From: Hyphomonadaceae bacterium | GTDB lineage: Bacteria; Pseudomonadota; Alphaproteobacteria; Caulobacterales; Maricaulaceae | Direction of reading: 5' to 3' | Assembly: GCA_013001295.1 (NCBI GenBank) | Contig: JABDMW010000032.1 | Location: 1 to 64,000, forward strand | DNA: 64,000 nt | Part shown: positions 45,728 to 55,353 of the stretch, in pieces | Layout: every line of letters starts with the position of its first letter | How positions within the stretch are numbered: position 1 is the stretch's first letter | Notes under the pieces: generated by a model | Database searches by the model: none | What the model was told of the DNA's origin: nothing | The model's input: only the letters and a program-made list of their open reading frames with translations | Translations under genes and position numbers: made by a program

Positions 45728-47421
45728 TGATGAAAATTGTTAAGCTTTATTCGCAAGGTGTTATTGCCCTAACAACCGCGCTAATTTCTATGGTTTTTCT
45801 AGGTTTTGCGTCTCAAGATAATACTGTTTTGGGGCCGACACTATCTCCTCCAAGCTCAAACCAAAACATTTATGTAATCGGGAATTCTATGTTTGGAACG
45901 GGTCTAAATTTATCAGGCTTACGCTCGGCATTTCCTAATGAAACTGTCGATTTCGCGTATTACAATGGCTATTACACTTCGATGTGGAATTTAGCAATAA
46001 ATAGGGGAATGAATGAGCAGACCGTGCCAGAAACGATAGTTTGGGGGTTTCGGCCGACTTATGCAATTTTGCCAGCGTTTCGCCAGAATACTCCAACTAA
46101 GGAGTTGGACTTTGCTAAAGATATGCCAGATCGCCACCGCGACATACTTGTTAATGCGGGCGACCCGGCCTTTGCATCAGCGGAAGGAGTTGAAAGTAGT
46201 CCTTTGCCGGCCAATAATTATGAAACGACAAGTTTAGAGCCATTTGAAGTATTGGGAGCTAGGCTTACAGCAATTTTTAAAACGCCATTTGAGGCTATGA
46301 ACGGCGAGGTAGATTTATTGGACTCGGGCGTTGCTAACGTATCTTCAATACTATCGCGAACCACTGTTTCTCAGTTTCCCAATTTAAATTTATTTGACGA
46401 AGTTGGCAATAAGCGAAAACCTAATGATCTGTTAATTTCCTATGTCACTGGAGGTGAAATTCAGGTTGCTGATGGTTTGATTGTGGATAATGGTGAAAGA
46501 TTTATAACAGGTCGAGAGGTAGAGTTTTCAGATTCATTTGTACCTGAGATTTACTCGTCAATACAAAAACTTGATGCGAAGCAGGTGGTGGTTATATTCA
46601 AACCCGTATCTGCATTTGATAAACCGTTACCGCAGGGAATTCAGAAATATTATGATGATGCGGTTAAGTTTTTTGAAGAAATGAATGTTACGGTTGTCGA
46701 TCTAAATGTGGATCCCGAGCTATCTTTGGAAATGTATGCAAAGGGAGACCATTTTAATGAATCAGGGCGCAAATTCGTAACGGGCAGAATTATCGAAGGT
46801 ATCGAAAAAACAAGACGATCAAATCGCTCCAGAGTCGAAGATAAATGTTTGGCCAGCATAGAACTTGCGCTGAAATCAATGAATTTTAACGTACTGGCGT
46901 CTGAACAGTTACCAGATCGCACCCTTTATACCATAGAGCAAACAGACGATAGCGCGGAGCCCGCTTCTGTAATTTGTAAATTTGACACTAACGGACTAAC
47001 TGAACTAGTTTATAGGAACTCCAGAATGCCGCGCAGCATTCTGCCACAGCCCTCGGTAAGACCCGGAGAGTTTAGAAGGCTATCGGGTTTAGCCCACCGT
47101 CCCTTGACGACTAGTGATGCTGATGGCGGCATCGTCAAGTACTATGCACGGTTAGATTTTCAAGCGACTGCTGCCGGAGAATATTGCCTGAGCGTGCAAC
47201 ATTTTTCAGCGAGCGAAGGACAGAATTCCATCTTCGTTGCAATTGACGGGTCAGGATGGGAAGCTGTCAATTTACCGGTCAACTCCACCAGACGCGTTAT
47301 TACTGAAATTAGTTCACCGCGGCTTTCTATAAATAATCCTGATGTATACCCAATTCGAATTAAACATCGTGAAAATACGCTAACTTATGGGTTTTCGGTG
47401 GAACGATGTTCAGCGCCCTAG
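45727..47421 (+). CDS. Secreted SGNH-like partner of the MBOAT acyltransferase
   Basis: A 564-residue protein with an N-terminal signal or anchor helix (about 11-28). It has a GNSM motif at 52-55 in the place of the SGNH serine block (Ser54), and GDHFNESG near 340-347 with the Asp341-His342 pair of the last SGNH block. This layout resembles AlgJ/AlgX/PatB-like periplasmic enzymes that take acyl groups from an MBOAT protein. The C-terminal 150 residues form a beta-rich, possibly carbohydrate-binding tail. ATG 45727 overlaps the MBOAT stop. The SGNH assignment rests on these motifs only. Confidence 0.75.
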   Translation: MMKIVKLYSQGVIALTTALISMVFLGFASQDNTVLGPTLSPPSSNQNIYVIGNSMFGTGLNLSGLRSAFPNETVDFAYYNGYYTSMWNLAINRGMNEQTVPETIVWGFRPTYAILPAFRQNTPTKELDFAKDMPDRHRDILVNAGDPAFASAEGVESSPLPANNYETTSLEPFEVLGARLTAIFKTPFEAMNGEVDLLDSGVANVSSILSRTTVSQFPNLNLFDEVGNKRKPNDLLISYVTGGEIQVADGLIVDNGERFITGREVEFSDSFVPEIYSSIQKLDAKQVVVIFKPVSAFDKPLPQGIQKYYDDAVKFFEEMNVTVVDLNVDPELSLEMYAKGDHFNESGRKFVTGRIIEGIEKTRRSNRSRVEDKCLASIELALKSMNFNVLASEQLPDRTLYTIEQTDDSAEPASVICKFDTNGLTELVYRNSRMPRSILPQPSVRPGEFRRLSGLAHRPLTTSDADGGIVKYYARLDFQATAAGEYCLSVQHFSASEGQNSIFVAIDGSGWEAVNLPVNSTRRVITEISSPRLSINNPDVYPIRIKHRENTLTYGFSVERCSAP

Positions 47422-47593
47422 GCCGTGTTGAAGGACGATTCTTTAAAGAAGGTTAAATTGGGTCAGATACACGAAATCTCTGATCTATTTTTGAGGATAT
47501 GAGCAATTACAAACCTATTGTTCAAAATATTCGCGAAATACGCACACGTCTATATTAGAAATTGCTAAAGCGAATCATTTAAGCATTGAAGCG

Positions 47594-48241
47594 TTAGTGC
47601 TTAGCTTCAAAATACCAATCATTCGTCAAACTTTCCCAATTGTCAGTACTGGACTTTCGATAAATATCATTGATTTCAGAATAACCGATTTGTTGGAATA
47701 TCTTTTTTGTTCCCTCTTCTGAAATTTCCCAGTCTATGTGAGTTCTGTTATTCCCGATATCCTTGGTTTGTGTGCTGTAAAATGATCGTTCGCTATTATT
47801 ATGGATATACTTTAGCATTTCGTATACAGCATTGAATTTCTGATGATAGATGACGCCCAGACAGAAAATAAAATCAAATTTTCCTAAATCTTGGGCAATT
47901 TCGCTCGAGCTTTTTACACCATCGAAGGAGTATTGAACAATTTCAACATCGAGATCAAATTGTTCACATACAAATTTCGCTTGCTGGCAGTATTTGTCTG
48001 AGTAGTCGACACCAACCAGCTTTTTAGGGTTGAATTTTGATAGCTCAATTAGATTTCCACCTGCATTGCAGCCAATATCTAGAATAGACTTGTCTTTAAA
48101 AATCCCATCTTGAAAATATGATCCAATATATTCCTTCCAGAGACCGGCCTTTGCACGACCGGGCCCAGTTGAAATGCCATTCGGAAAGTCAATTCTTTCC
48201 CAAAATGGACCAAGAGCTTCTAACTGTTTTTCAAAATTCAT
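47594..48241 (-). CDS. SAM-dependent methyltransferase
   Basis: A 215-residue class I methyltransferase from ATG 48241 (with 'aggaa' upstream); a longer frame reaching 48367 has no ribosome site. The SAM motif is ILDIGCNAGGN, followed by VGVDYSD and 'FDFIFCLGVIYHQ', with an N-terminal 'WERIDFPNGISTGPGRAK' stretch. The latter resembles the DUF1698/CmoB-like group, but a sugar or lipid substrate is likely here. It lies alone on the minus strand between the SGNH gene and the TPR-GT2 gene. Confidence 0.82.
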   Translation of the reverse strand: MNFEKQLEALGPFWERIDFPNGISTGPGRAKAGLWKEYIGSYFQDGIFKDKSILDIGCNAGGNLIELSKFNPKKLVGVDYSDKYCQQAKFVCEQFDLDVEIVQYSFDGVKSSSEIAQDLGKFDFIFCLGVIYHQKFNAVYEMLKYIHNNSERSFYSTQTKDIGNNRTHIDWEISEEGTKKIFQQIGYSEINDIYRKSSTDNWESLTNDWYFEAKH

Positions 48242-48762
48242 TACATTTCCTATAAATGCCGGATTGCATAGATGCGATTGATTGCAAAAAATTAGTTTTC
48301 GCATGACGAAGTTCGCCAAAACAGTTACTTTGCTAATCCAGATATGTCTATAATTAATTAGTTGCAAATCGCAACAGTTGGATTTGAAAACGTGTTGAAA
48401 TTAAGACAAAATTGTCTATCTCGTTCAATCTGCCTCTTTAGAATTCACGTGATCGAACTGATCTTTATGGAACAAAACCGCAGGTAAGCGTTCGCGATTA
48501 AAATGATAGAGTTCAACCGCTGTCTTGCGACTATTTCATTGCCTAAGATCGTTTGAATTTGGGCTTAACGCTTCTGAAATTCGCCAGTTTCAAATCTGAT
48601 TAGAATCTTATTGCTAACCTACGTACTAATATGTTGCGAAATAATAAGAATGTCGTAAAACCTGCCTTAGAAAGTGACTTCGAATGTAACATAGTTATAC
48701 TCATTACATCCGAATGTTCAATCTCTGCAATTTCTCTATTTCTGAAAAGGTTGACCGGTTAA
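48242..48762. other. A+T-rich intergenic region between divergent genes
   Basis: About 520 bp with no protein gene I can support. It contains a direct repeat CGAATGT at 48681-48687 and 48711-48717, thirty bases apart, and an inverted pair ATGTAA/TTACAT around a 15-bp centre (48683-48709). These could be regulatory sites for the divergent transcripts. An in-frame 43-codon run ends in TAA immediately before the ATG at 48763, but it has no ribosome site. Promoters must be here, yet I cannot name a good -35/-10 pair. Confidence 0.4.
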
Positions 48763-51700
48763 ATGTTTAAATCACTTAAAAGCAGAATGAACACGTCTGA
48801 TCCGCAGCGAGACAAATTGGTGGTGTCAGATGATCTAAAAATCGTTCGCTCGCAGCTTCAAAATGCAGGTGTTGATATTGCAATTGTTACACATGCGACT
48901 GAATTGGTTCGTGATTTTGATGTATCAATTTTCAGTGCGGACGGATTGCTAGATTTTTGCAAAAGAATAAATATTAAGCTTCAAGACGGTAGAGTCAAAA
49001 AACTTGCCTCAAATGACCAGTTTACGGGATCTAAAGCAACATTTGGGAGTGCGGGAAAACTATTTAGCGATAATCAACTTCCGGTTTTAGCCAGTTTATT
49101 TCTAGTATCAGGGATAATTGCTAATCAGGAACGGGACGTGTGTTGGGATGTACTTGGACAAAAATTCGCCCGGTCGAAAAATTGGCAATCTGCAAAACAT
49201 TGCTTTGAAATTATGCTTGAAGTCGGTGCAGGCAGTTTTTACCGATATTGGCACGCAGCCATTGTTAATTTCGCAATAGGTGAGATTAGCCATGCTCAGG
49301 AACTTTTGGCATTGTGTGTCGAGCAGGTTGGAAGCGCGGACGAAGAAGCGCGTGTTTTACCGTTAAAAGCCATCGGGTTTGCCGCTAATGAGCAATACGA
49401 TGAAATTGAGAAACTCTGTTCAGGGGTGGACGGCAATTTAATGGACGGTCTTCCCGAATGGATTAAAGACCGCAATAAATCTGCATTTGAAGGAATGGTG
49501 TTGTCGGCGATTGCAACGGCATCGAAGAAGCAGCAAAAATCATTCGACGTTCTCCAAATGAGGTTGCCGCATCAATTAACCAGCCCGGAATTTTGGCATG
49601 AAGTCGTTTTAGCCGACCCTGATAATGTTGATAACATCCGCAGGTACTTATCAGAAGAGCTAAAAAGTAAATCACCGAAAATCGACAATAAGTATTTGGC
49701 GGTTCTTGAAAGCCAACCGACACGTAACGCGGCAGATTTGCCGCTATTGATTGCCGGTTATGTTTTAACGGGGCGGAATGCAGATGCAATAAGGTTATTG
49801 ACAGAAGAAAAAACCGGTGGCGCTAAACTTAGGTCGGCGCTGGAAAGCGCTTGTCAACGCGTTTCTAACAAAGGGTCTTGTCTTGAACTAATAGAAGTTG
49901 CTTGCCGACAAAATCCCAAAGATAAAGGCCTTCAGTTGTTGTTTGGATTGACTGCCTATGAAGCCGGTCAACAACAAATAGCCGCAGAATATTTACTCCC
50001 ATTAGCAACGAGTCGCGGAAAATTCAAGCTGGATTCAAGCGGGTTGCTCGCGTTGGGAATCGCGTTGCAAATGACCAACCAGCCGAAAAAAGCAATTGAA
50101 ATTTTGTCAAAAATCGCCCCGTTCGACGCGGAATGGCAGGAGAGCCGACGATTATTACAACGAATTGCGTACCAAGTGTCAGATTTTAAATTGTCAGTTA
50201 GCATAAACGAAGAATTCTTGATGGCGGACAGCATGGATATTGAAGCGCTAATTGGCGCGATGTTCGCAGCACGCGCAATGAATGATCACCGAAAATCATG
50301 CGAATTCGCAAGTCGATTAGTGTCGGCTGCGGAAAACGGCTCCGACATATATTATAAAGCGATTACTGTGATGGCAACCGAAGCAGCGCTTTCGGGGTCT
50401 GATGCGATCAAACGTCAAGCTAATGAAAAAATATTATCAGAAAAATTTGTCCAACGGGCAAATTGGAACACCGTAATGCAGATGGTGACTATTTTTGTCA
50501 TGCTAGGGAATTATCAGCAGGCCTTTGAGACGGCGCGAAAGCTTCATGGTCGAAACGCAAAAAGCCCAACAATATTGAGGCTTGTTGCTTTGTTGCAGAA
50601 CTTTGTGGATACGCGAAAGTTAGACCCAATTCCTGAATTTACGGGAAAAGCAACGAACGCGGTTTCAGCGGAACTGCATCTTCTCGACGCGCAAGCTCTG
50701 GCGAAAGTTGGTCGAATCAAAGCCGCGATTGATCGTGTGGTTGCTGTTCAAGAGGGCGGTTATGCGAGCGATTTAACCAACAGGCTTCTTGCCAATTATT
50801 ATCTCGAAGCTGGGTATCCCAAAAAGGCAATCCCACAACTCAAAAGACTGCTAAAAATAAACAAAAAAGACCTGACTTCCAAAAATAATCTCAAGGTAGC
50901 CGAATCGCTGGCACAAGAAATAAACGCTGAAACATCGGAGTCTGAACGGGAATCACTTATTGCAGCCAGCCAAATGGAAGATTATGAACCCGATGACAGC
51001 ATGGTTCTCGATTTGCGTGGCAGCCCGCAAGTTTCAATCGTCGTACCTTGTTACAACGAAGCGCGCTTTCTCGCCGATTGCTTAAACAGCGTATGGATGC
51101 AAACGAACCCTTTTTGGGAATGTATCATCGTTGATGATGTGAGTTCAGATATTTCACCTGAAATCGCAAAAGCATATTGTAATGCTGATCCACGATTTAA
51201 GTATATTCGGCACGATAAAAATAAGGGGCTGGCAGGTTCCAGAAATACGGGACTCGCGGCGGCCCGCGCGCCTTACGTAACCTTTTTAGACAGCGATGAT
51301 TATATTACCTTAGACTCTATAAATTCCAGGTTACAGGTTCTTGAAAAGAATACGGATCCATTTATTGCCGGTGTCTATTGTAAAATACGGTCAAAACCGG
51401 AGCATGTTTTGTGCTCGCCCGACGTGATTAAAGTGAACCGGGCGGATGAATGTGTTGTGAAAAATTTTAAATCTTCCGGGTTTGATGCTCCGTTTAATGC
51501 CCACGCACCGCTCATTAAAAAGATTGCGATAGATAATGTTGGCGGGTTCACGGAGTCCATGCGTCATGGTGCTGAGGATTGGGATTGTTGGCAAAGAATG
51601 ATGCGAAAAGGGTACTATTTTGAACCCTCGCGTTGGGACGGTGGATTCTATCGCCAAAAGCGTGGCAGTATGGTGAGATCACTATCGAAATACCACGTTG

Positions 51701-52962
51701 CGGAAGCAGCAAAAATGTACCGAAGGGTCAGTGAACGGTCCGAGAGAGGTAATTCTAACGGACCATATGAGTTCATTTATCCGACCTGGGTTTATCAAGG
51801 GATTAGTTCCTATTATCAACGGGCTTTGCGGTTTGCTGCAATGGCTCATATGAGCGGTGATTTGGACGGCTTCAACGAAATAGTTGATGGCATGCCCGGG
51901 TCCTTAGAGATGTGTGATGCACTTAAGATTTCGACCAAAACCTTTGTTAAACAAGGTGTTGAAAGGTTTTTGTCAAACACCGATGAAGTTATTGGCACAA
52001 CCAATAGAAGAATGTTCAAGGAAAATGCGACCGGGGAAATCAATGAGAAAATTCGAGATATTTTGAGTGAGCGACCCTTAAAAGCGAACATTGAAAATTT
52101 CTTTCCCGTTCTTCAAGGTAAGTCTCGTTCGCGCAAGACGACTGCGAGATCTGGATCCGTGGCACCCAATGCTTCGACTGGGCACTCCAAGGTGCCCAGT
52201 TACGTCAAACTGGAAGAATCAAACGCACAATTGGCAGATTCCGACCGGCTAAAGAAACTACAAAATATTCACGCGGGAGAACGAGTGTTTATAGTTGGAA
52301 ATGGCCCGTCACTTAATAAGATCGACCTTTCAAAATTGGAAAATGAATACTCGATTGCGGTAAATGGAATATTTTATAAGACTGAGCAATCGGGGTACAA
52401 ACCAACTTATTATGTTGTCGAAGATACATCCGTTTTCAAAGAGAACATTCCAGAAATTATAGCGTACGATGTCGAGAAGAAATTCTTCCCAACCATATAT
52501 TCGAAACTTCACCCGCATGACGACAATACCTATTTCTTCAGAATGAACAGGGGGTTCTATGAGCCTAAAAGTCCAAATTACTGCGTGCCTAGATTTTCAA
52601 CGGATTTTGCCGAACGTGCTTATTGCGGCCAATCTGTAACTTTTATTAATTTGCAGCTCGCCTTTTATATGGGCTTTACCGAAGTTTATTTAATCGGAAT
52701 GGATTTCTCTTATGTCATTCCAAAAAATTTCGAACGAAAAGGCGATATTATCACGTCTACAGACGACGATCCCAACCATTTTCATCCTGACTATTTTGGC
52801 AAAGGAAAAACCTGGAAAGACCCGAAACTGGATCGAGTTCTCGCAAATTACCAAATGGCTAAATTGGCATATGAGACGTCGGGTAGAAAAATATATAATG
52901 CGACAGCCGGAGGAAAATTGGAATTATTTGAACGCCGGGATTTCGATTCGCTTTTTAAATAG
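48763..52962 (+). CDS. TPR - family 2 glycosyltransferase - DUF115/GT42-like fusion protein
   Basis: A 1399-residue soluble multidomain protein. Residues about 60-720 are TPR-like helical repeats. Residues about 750-1050 are a GT-A family 2 glycosyltransferase ('VSIVVPCYNEARFLADCLNSV', 'VDDVSSD', 'FLDSDD', 'GAEDWDCWQRM'). After a Ser/Arg-rich linker, residues about 1163-1399 are a DUF115-like domain. That domain has VGNGPSL (1178-1184), GQSVTFINLQLAFYMGF, NHFHPDYFG (1338-1346) and NATAGGKLELFERR. The same domain recurs in two other proteins here. It has no signal or membrane helix, so it acts in the cytoplasm, perhaps on lipid-linked oligosaccharide. Substrates unknown. Confidence 0.8.
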   Translation: MFKSLKSRMNTSDPQRDKLVVSDDLKIVRSQLQNAGVDIAIVTHATELVRDFDVSIFSADGLLDFCKRINIKLQDGRVKKLASNDQFTGSKATFGSAGKLFSDNQLPVLASLFLVSGIIANQERDVCWDVLGQKFARSKNWQSAKHCFEIMLEVGAGSFYRYWHAAIVNFAIGEISHAQELLALCVEQVGSADEEARVLPLKAIGFAANEQYDEIEKLCSGVDGNLMDGLPEWIKDRNKSAFEGMVLSAIATASKKQQKSFDVLQMRLPHQLTSPEFWHEVVLADPDNVDNIRRYLSEELKSKSPKIDNKYLAVLESQPTRNAADLPLLIAGYVLTGRNADAIRLLTEEKTGGAKLRSALESACQRVSNKGSCLELIEVACRQNPKDKGLQLLFGLTAYEAGQQQIAAEYLLPLATSRGKFKLDSSGLLALGIALQMTNQPKKAIEILSKIAPFDAEWQESRRLLQRIAYQVSDFKLSVSINEEFLMADSMDIEALIGAMFAARAMNDHRKSCEFASRLVSAAENGSDIYYKAITVMATEAALSGSDAIKRQANEKILSEKFVQRANWNTVMQMVTIFVMLGNYQQAFETARKLHGRNAKSPTILRLVALLQNFVDTRKLDPIPEFTGKATNAVSAELHLLDAQALAKVGRIKAAIDRVVAVQEGGYASDLTNRLLANYYLEAGYPKKAIPQLKRLLKINKKDLTSKNNLKVAESLAQEINAETSESERESLIAASQMEDYEPDDSMVLDLRGSPQVSIVVPCYNEARFLADCLNSVWMQTNPFWECIIVDDVSSDISPEIAKAYCNADPRFKYIRHDKNKGLAGSRNTGLAAARAPYVTFLDSDDYITLDSINSRLQVLEKNTDPFIAGVYCKIRSKPEHVLCSPDVIKVNRADECVVKNFKSSGFDAPFNAHAPLIKKIAIDNVGGFTESMRHGAEDWDCWQRMMRKGYYFEPSRWDGGFYRQKRGSMVRSLSKYHVAEAAKMYRRVSERSERGNSNGPYEFIYPTWVYQGISSYYQRALRFAAMAHMSGDLDGFNEIVDGMPGSLEMCDALKISTKTFVKQGVERFLSNTDEVIGTTNRRMFKENATGEINEKIRDILSERPLKANIENFFPVLQGKSRSRKTTARSGSVAPNASTGHSKVPSYVKLEESNAQLADSDRLKKLQNIHAGERVFIVGNGPSLNKIDLSKLENEYSIAVNGIFYKTEQSGYKPTYYVVEDTSVFKENIPEIIAYDVEKKFFPTIYSKLHPHDDNTYFFRMNRGFYEPKSPNYCVPRFSTDFAERAYCGQSVTFINLQLAFYMGFTEVYLIGMDFSYVIPKNFERKGDIITSTDDDPNHFHPDYFGKGKTWKDPKLDRVLANYQMAKLAYETSGRKIYNATAGGKLELFERRDFDSLFK
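52177..52200 (+). repeat. Perfect hairpin inside the TPR-GT2-DUF115 gene
   Basis: ACTGGGCAC-TCCAAG-GTGCCCAGT forms a 9-bp stem with a 6-nt loop. It lies within the coding sequence at the Ser/Arg/Thr-rich linker between the GT2 and DUF115 domains (codons about 1139-1146). No T run follows. It could be a chance structure, a scar of gene fusion, or a site that slows the ribosome between domains. Confidence 0.6.
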
Positions 52963-53357
52963 AATTAGTCAGAAATAAAATGAGGAAATTGAATGCAGCA
53001 ATTTAGTGTGCCGGTCGTGCATGAAAGAAATCGGATTGGTGCTTTCATACACGGAGTGACAAGAGATCAATTTGTTTGTGTGTGCCGATTGCATCAGTGA
53101 CTTTAAAGTTCCCAAACGCCCATTTCAGTAGGTCTTAAATTTTTACGATCTTGTCGCCAATTTAATAAGTTGCAATCAAACAATGAATGATCGGAATTGA
53201 GTCAGAAAGCTATTTATAATTTGATTGATTTGTTTAAAGAACAACACAGTGGTGGACTTTACACGTTTTATGTTCCCTTATAAACCGGCAAATGAAGACA
53301 CTATCGTTCCAATTTCTGATTGGGACAAATTTTTAATTTTCCCAATCGGTAATTTTT
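52963..53357. other. Intergenic region before the ABC exporter genes
   Basis: About 395 bp that hold no supported gene. A short stretch (52982-53131) reads in one frame as two CxxC pairs 25 codons apart, broken by an in-frame TGA, so it is at most a decayed zinc-ribbon remnant. The promoter of the exporter genes should lie here, but no convincing boxes were found. Confidence 0.3.
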
Positions 53358-54212
53358 ATGGGTGCGAGGCAAAGATCAGCAATAAATTGGCCTCCTCTGG
53401 AAGAGGAAGAGCGACGTGGAAGTGCGACAGTTCGACTTTACCGCCCGGTATTTCAGACCGGGAAGCATTTGGGTCGTGCGTTAATTCGCGAAATCCTGGC
53501 GCCCTATCGAGAAACAAAACTGAGCATTCTGTGGGCCTTATTGACACCCGTCGTGCCTATAACGGCCTACGCATTTTTAAAAATTTTCCTAAATGCATTT
53601 CCGAGCTCTGACGGGATTGATCCAGCGGTGTATATCGCTGTTGGTGTGACATTGTGGTTTTGGATGCGTGATATTGTATTCTCTGGAGTTAACGGTCTTA
53701 ATCGTAACAAAACCATGCTGGCGCAATCTAGATTCCCTTTGATCAATACAATCTTGATTGCACAGGGGAATGTCATATTCGAAGCCAGCATTCGCATTGT
53801 ATTTACAATGGGACTTATAGCCGTATTCAGCTCGTGGTCTTTTGCCGGTATTCTCGCTGCTGGCGTAATGATGTTTGTCATGGCGGTAATGAGCCATGGA
53901 ATCGGGTTGGTTTTGGCTGTTGTTTGCGCCAGTTCACCAGACTTTAAGAACCTGTCCGACATTGTTTTTAGATATGCGTTTTTCGTTAGTAATGTCCTTT
54001 TTCCGCTTCCCAAAAATGACTGGACTATCTGGTTGTATTGGCTGAATCCATTCGCTATTGCAATCGACAACACACGCTATTTAATCGTATACGGGGAACC
54101 GAAATCATGGATCGAAATATCGGCACTCGTTGTTTTAGCGCTACTCGTTTTTATGGCCGGATCCCGTCTATTCTATTTTGCAAAAGATCAAATACGTGAA
54201 ACACTTATCTAA
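53358..54212 (+). CDS. ABC-2 type polysaccharide exporter, permease (Wzm-like)
   Basis: A 284-residue membrane protein with six helices and the layout of the ABC-2 family: 'LIREILAPYRETKLSILWALLTPV' before the first helix, 'VYIAVGVTLWFWMRDIV', and a C-terminal 'LYWLNPFAIAIDNTRYLIVYG', typical of O-antigen and teichoic-acid exporters. The Wzt-like ATPase follows after one methyltransferase gene. ATG 53358 has a weak ribosome site. Confidence 0.9.
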   Translation: MGARQRSAINWPPLEEEERRGSATVRLYRPVFQTGKHLGRALIREILAPYRETKLSILWALLTPVVPITAYAFLKIFLNAFPSSDGIDPAVYIAVGVTLWFWMRDIVFSGVNGLNRNKTMLAQSRFPLINTILIAQGNVIFEASIRIVFTMGLIAVFSSWSFAGILAAGVMMFVMAVMSHGIGLVLAVVCASSPDFKNLSDIVFRYAFFVSNVLFPLPKNDWTIWLYWLNPFAIAIDNTRYLIVYGEPKSWIEISALVVLALLVFMAGSRLFYFAKDQIRETLI

Positions 54213-55353
54213 ATATTTTTCTACAGCTAACGCCGACGACGTCGAGCTTGACGAAATTGACAAATTGTCAGGTCAAGATTTGTCTGATTTTGTCGATGCT
54301 GCAAGCGGTTCCCATCTGGACACCAAAGAAGACCGTTTACTAACCGTTTTTAGCGCATTGCGAAAAAGCACTTTGTCTAACAAATGGCATACGATTCCGG
54401 GGATGCGGGCTTTTTTGCTGGAGCATTATGGGCAAAATCCATTTCTACCCGCGGATATCCGAGAACTGGAATTTTCCAGCCGGGCTATAGCCCCAAATCC
54501 TTCAGCATTCATAAGTGATTGGATTGAGGAAAAGTTACCCCTTACTGATTTTGAAATCCCACCTGCTGCGTTGTTCGATACAATCAACAAGCTTCCTTCC
54601 GTACGAGATCGTTTCGTTGCGAACAATTTACACGACAGTTCGTATTTTTTCTCTAAATACACAGAATGGCATATTTCGCGGGTATATGCCGAACTAGATA
54701 ATTGCAATTCTGTTGTCGACATCGGCGCGGCCTATGACGGTTTCGCACAAACCTTGTGTGCGTTCAGTGAAAAGCTTGAAATAACGCTCGTTGATTTGGC
54801 ATTTCCTCCAGGGTTAAGGAACAAACATAAGCAAATAAAACAGCTGGGTGCAGATGCTGGCGATATGAACCAAATAGCGACGGGATCCGTCGATCTAGTG
54901 TGTGTTCACAATGCATTTGAACATTTTGCGTCAGATTCCGATATGCGATGTATACGGGAAATCGAACGCATTCTCAGACCGGGAGGCAAAGCCCTGATCA
55001 CGCCGTTTTTCTTTGCGGCAAAACATTCCGTTACCATAAATCCGGCAGCTTGTTTCCTTTTTGGGAACACAGACGAATTAACTCAATATGTTCGCGAAGA
55101 ACTTAATGAAACCGGCGGACGGTTGGATTTCAACAATAATATTGTCAGTCCTTATGCGCGACGCTACGATTTAGAAACAACGCAAAAGCGCATTCTGGCG
55201 ACCGCAAAGAATATGTCTGTGATGTTGAAACGGGCTACTTTTCCAGTCGATTTTGTGGAATCATTGGCGCTTGAATCAGCTGCAGAACTATTACTGGTCC
55301 CGAAATTGTACAAAGACAAATTGTTTTATTTTCTTGAGTTTACAAAAAATTGA
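54196..55353 (+). CDS. SAM-dependent methyltransferase within the exporter operon
   Basis: About 385 residues from GTG 54196 (a TTG at 54178 is also possible); both overlap the end of the permease gene. A helical N-terminal domain of about 150 residues precedes the Rossmann core, with 'VVDIGAAYDGFAQTL' as the SAM loop, 'DLVCVHNAFEHF', and 'ILRPGGKALITPFFFA'. Its place between permease and ATPase genes suggests a glycan-modifying methyltransferase, such as one that caps the chain end before export. That role is inferred. Confidence 0.8.
   Translation: MKHLSKYFSTANADDVELDEIDKLSGQDLSDFVDAASGSHLDTKEDRLLTVFSALRKSTLSNKWHTIPGMRAFLLEHYGQNPFLPADIRELEFSSRAIAPNPSAFISDWIEEKLPLTDFEIPPAALFDTINKLPSVRDRFVANNLHDSSYFFSKYTEWHISRVYAELDNCNSVVDIGAAYDGFAQTLCAFSEKLEITLVDLAFPPGLRNKHKQIKQLGADAGDMNQIATGSVDLVCVHNAFEHFASDSDMRCIREIERILRPGGKALITPFFFAAKHSVTINPAACFLFGNTDELTQYVREELNETGGRLDFNNNIVSPYARRYDLETTQKRILATAKNMSVMLKRATFPVDFVESLALESAAELLLVPKLYKDKLFYFLEFTKN

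Noticed and set aside
47422-47593. Possible gene remnant between the SGNH gene and the methyltransferase gene
   Set aside because: Only a 19-codon frame and short broken frames; no family resemblance.
48631-48762. 43-codon frame ending in TAA directly before the ATG at 48763
   Set aside because: In frame with the large gene but stopped, with no ribosome site and no resemblance to a leader peptide; probably chance.
52982-53131. Two CxxC pairs 25 codons apart in one frame (zinc-ribbon-like)
   Set aside because: An in-frame TGA interrupts it and there is no start; at best a decayed remnant.
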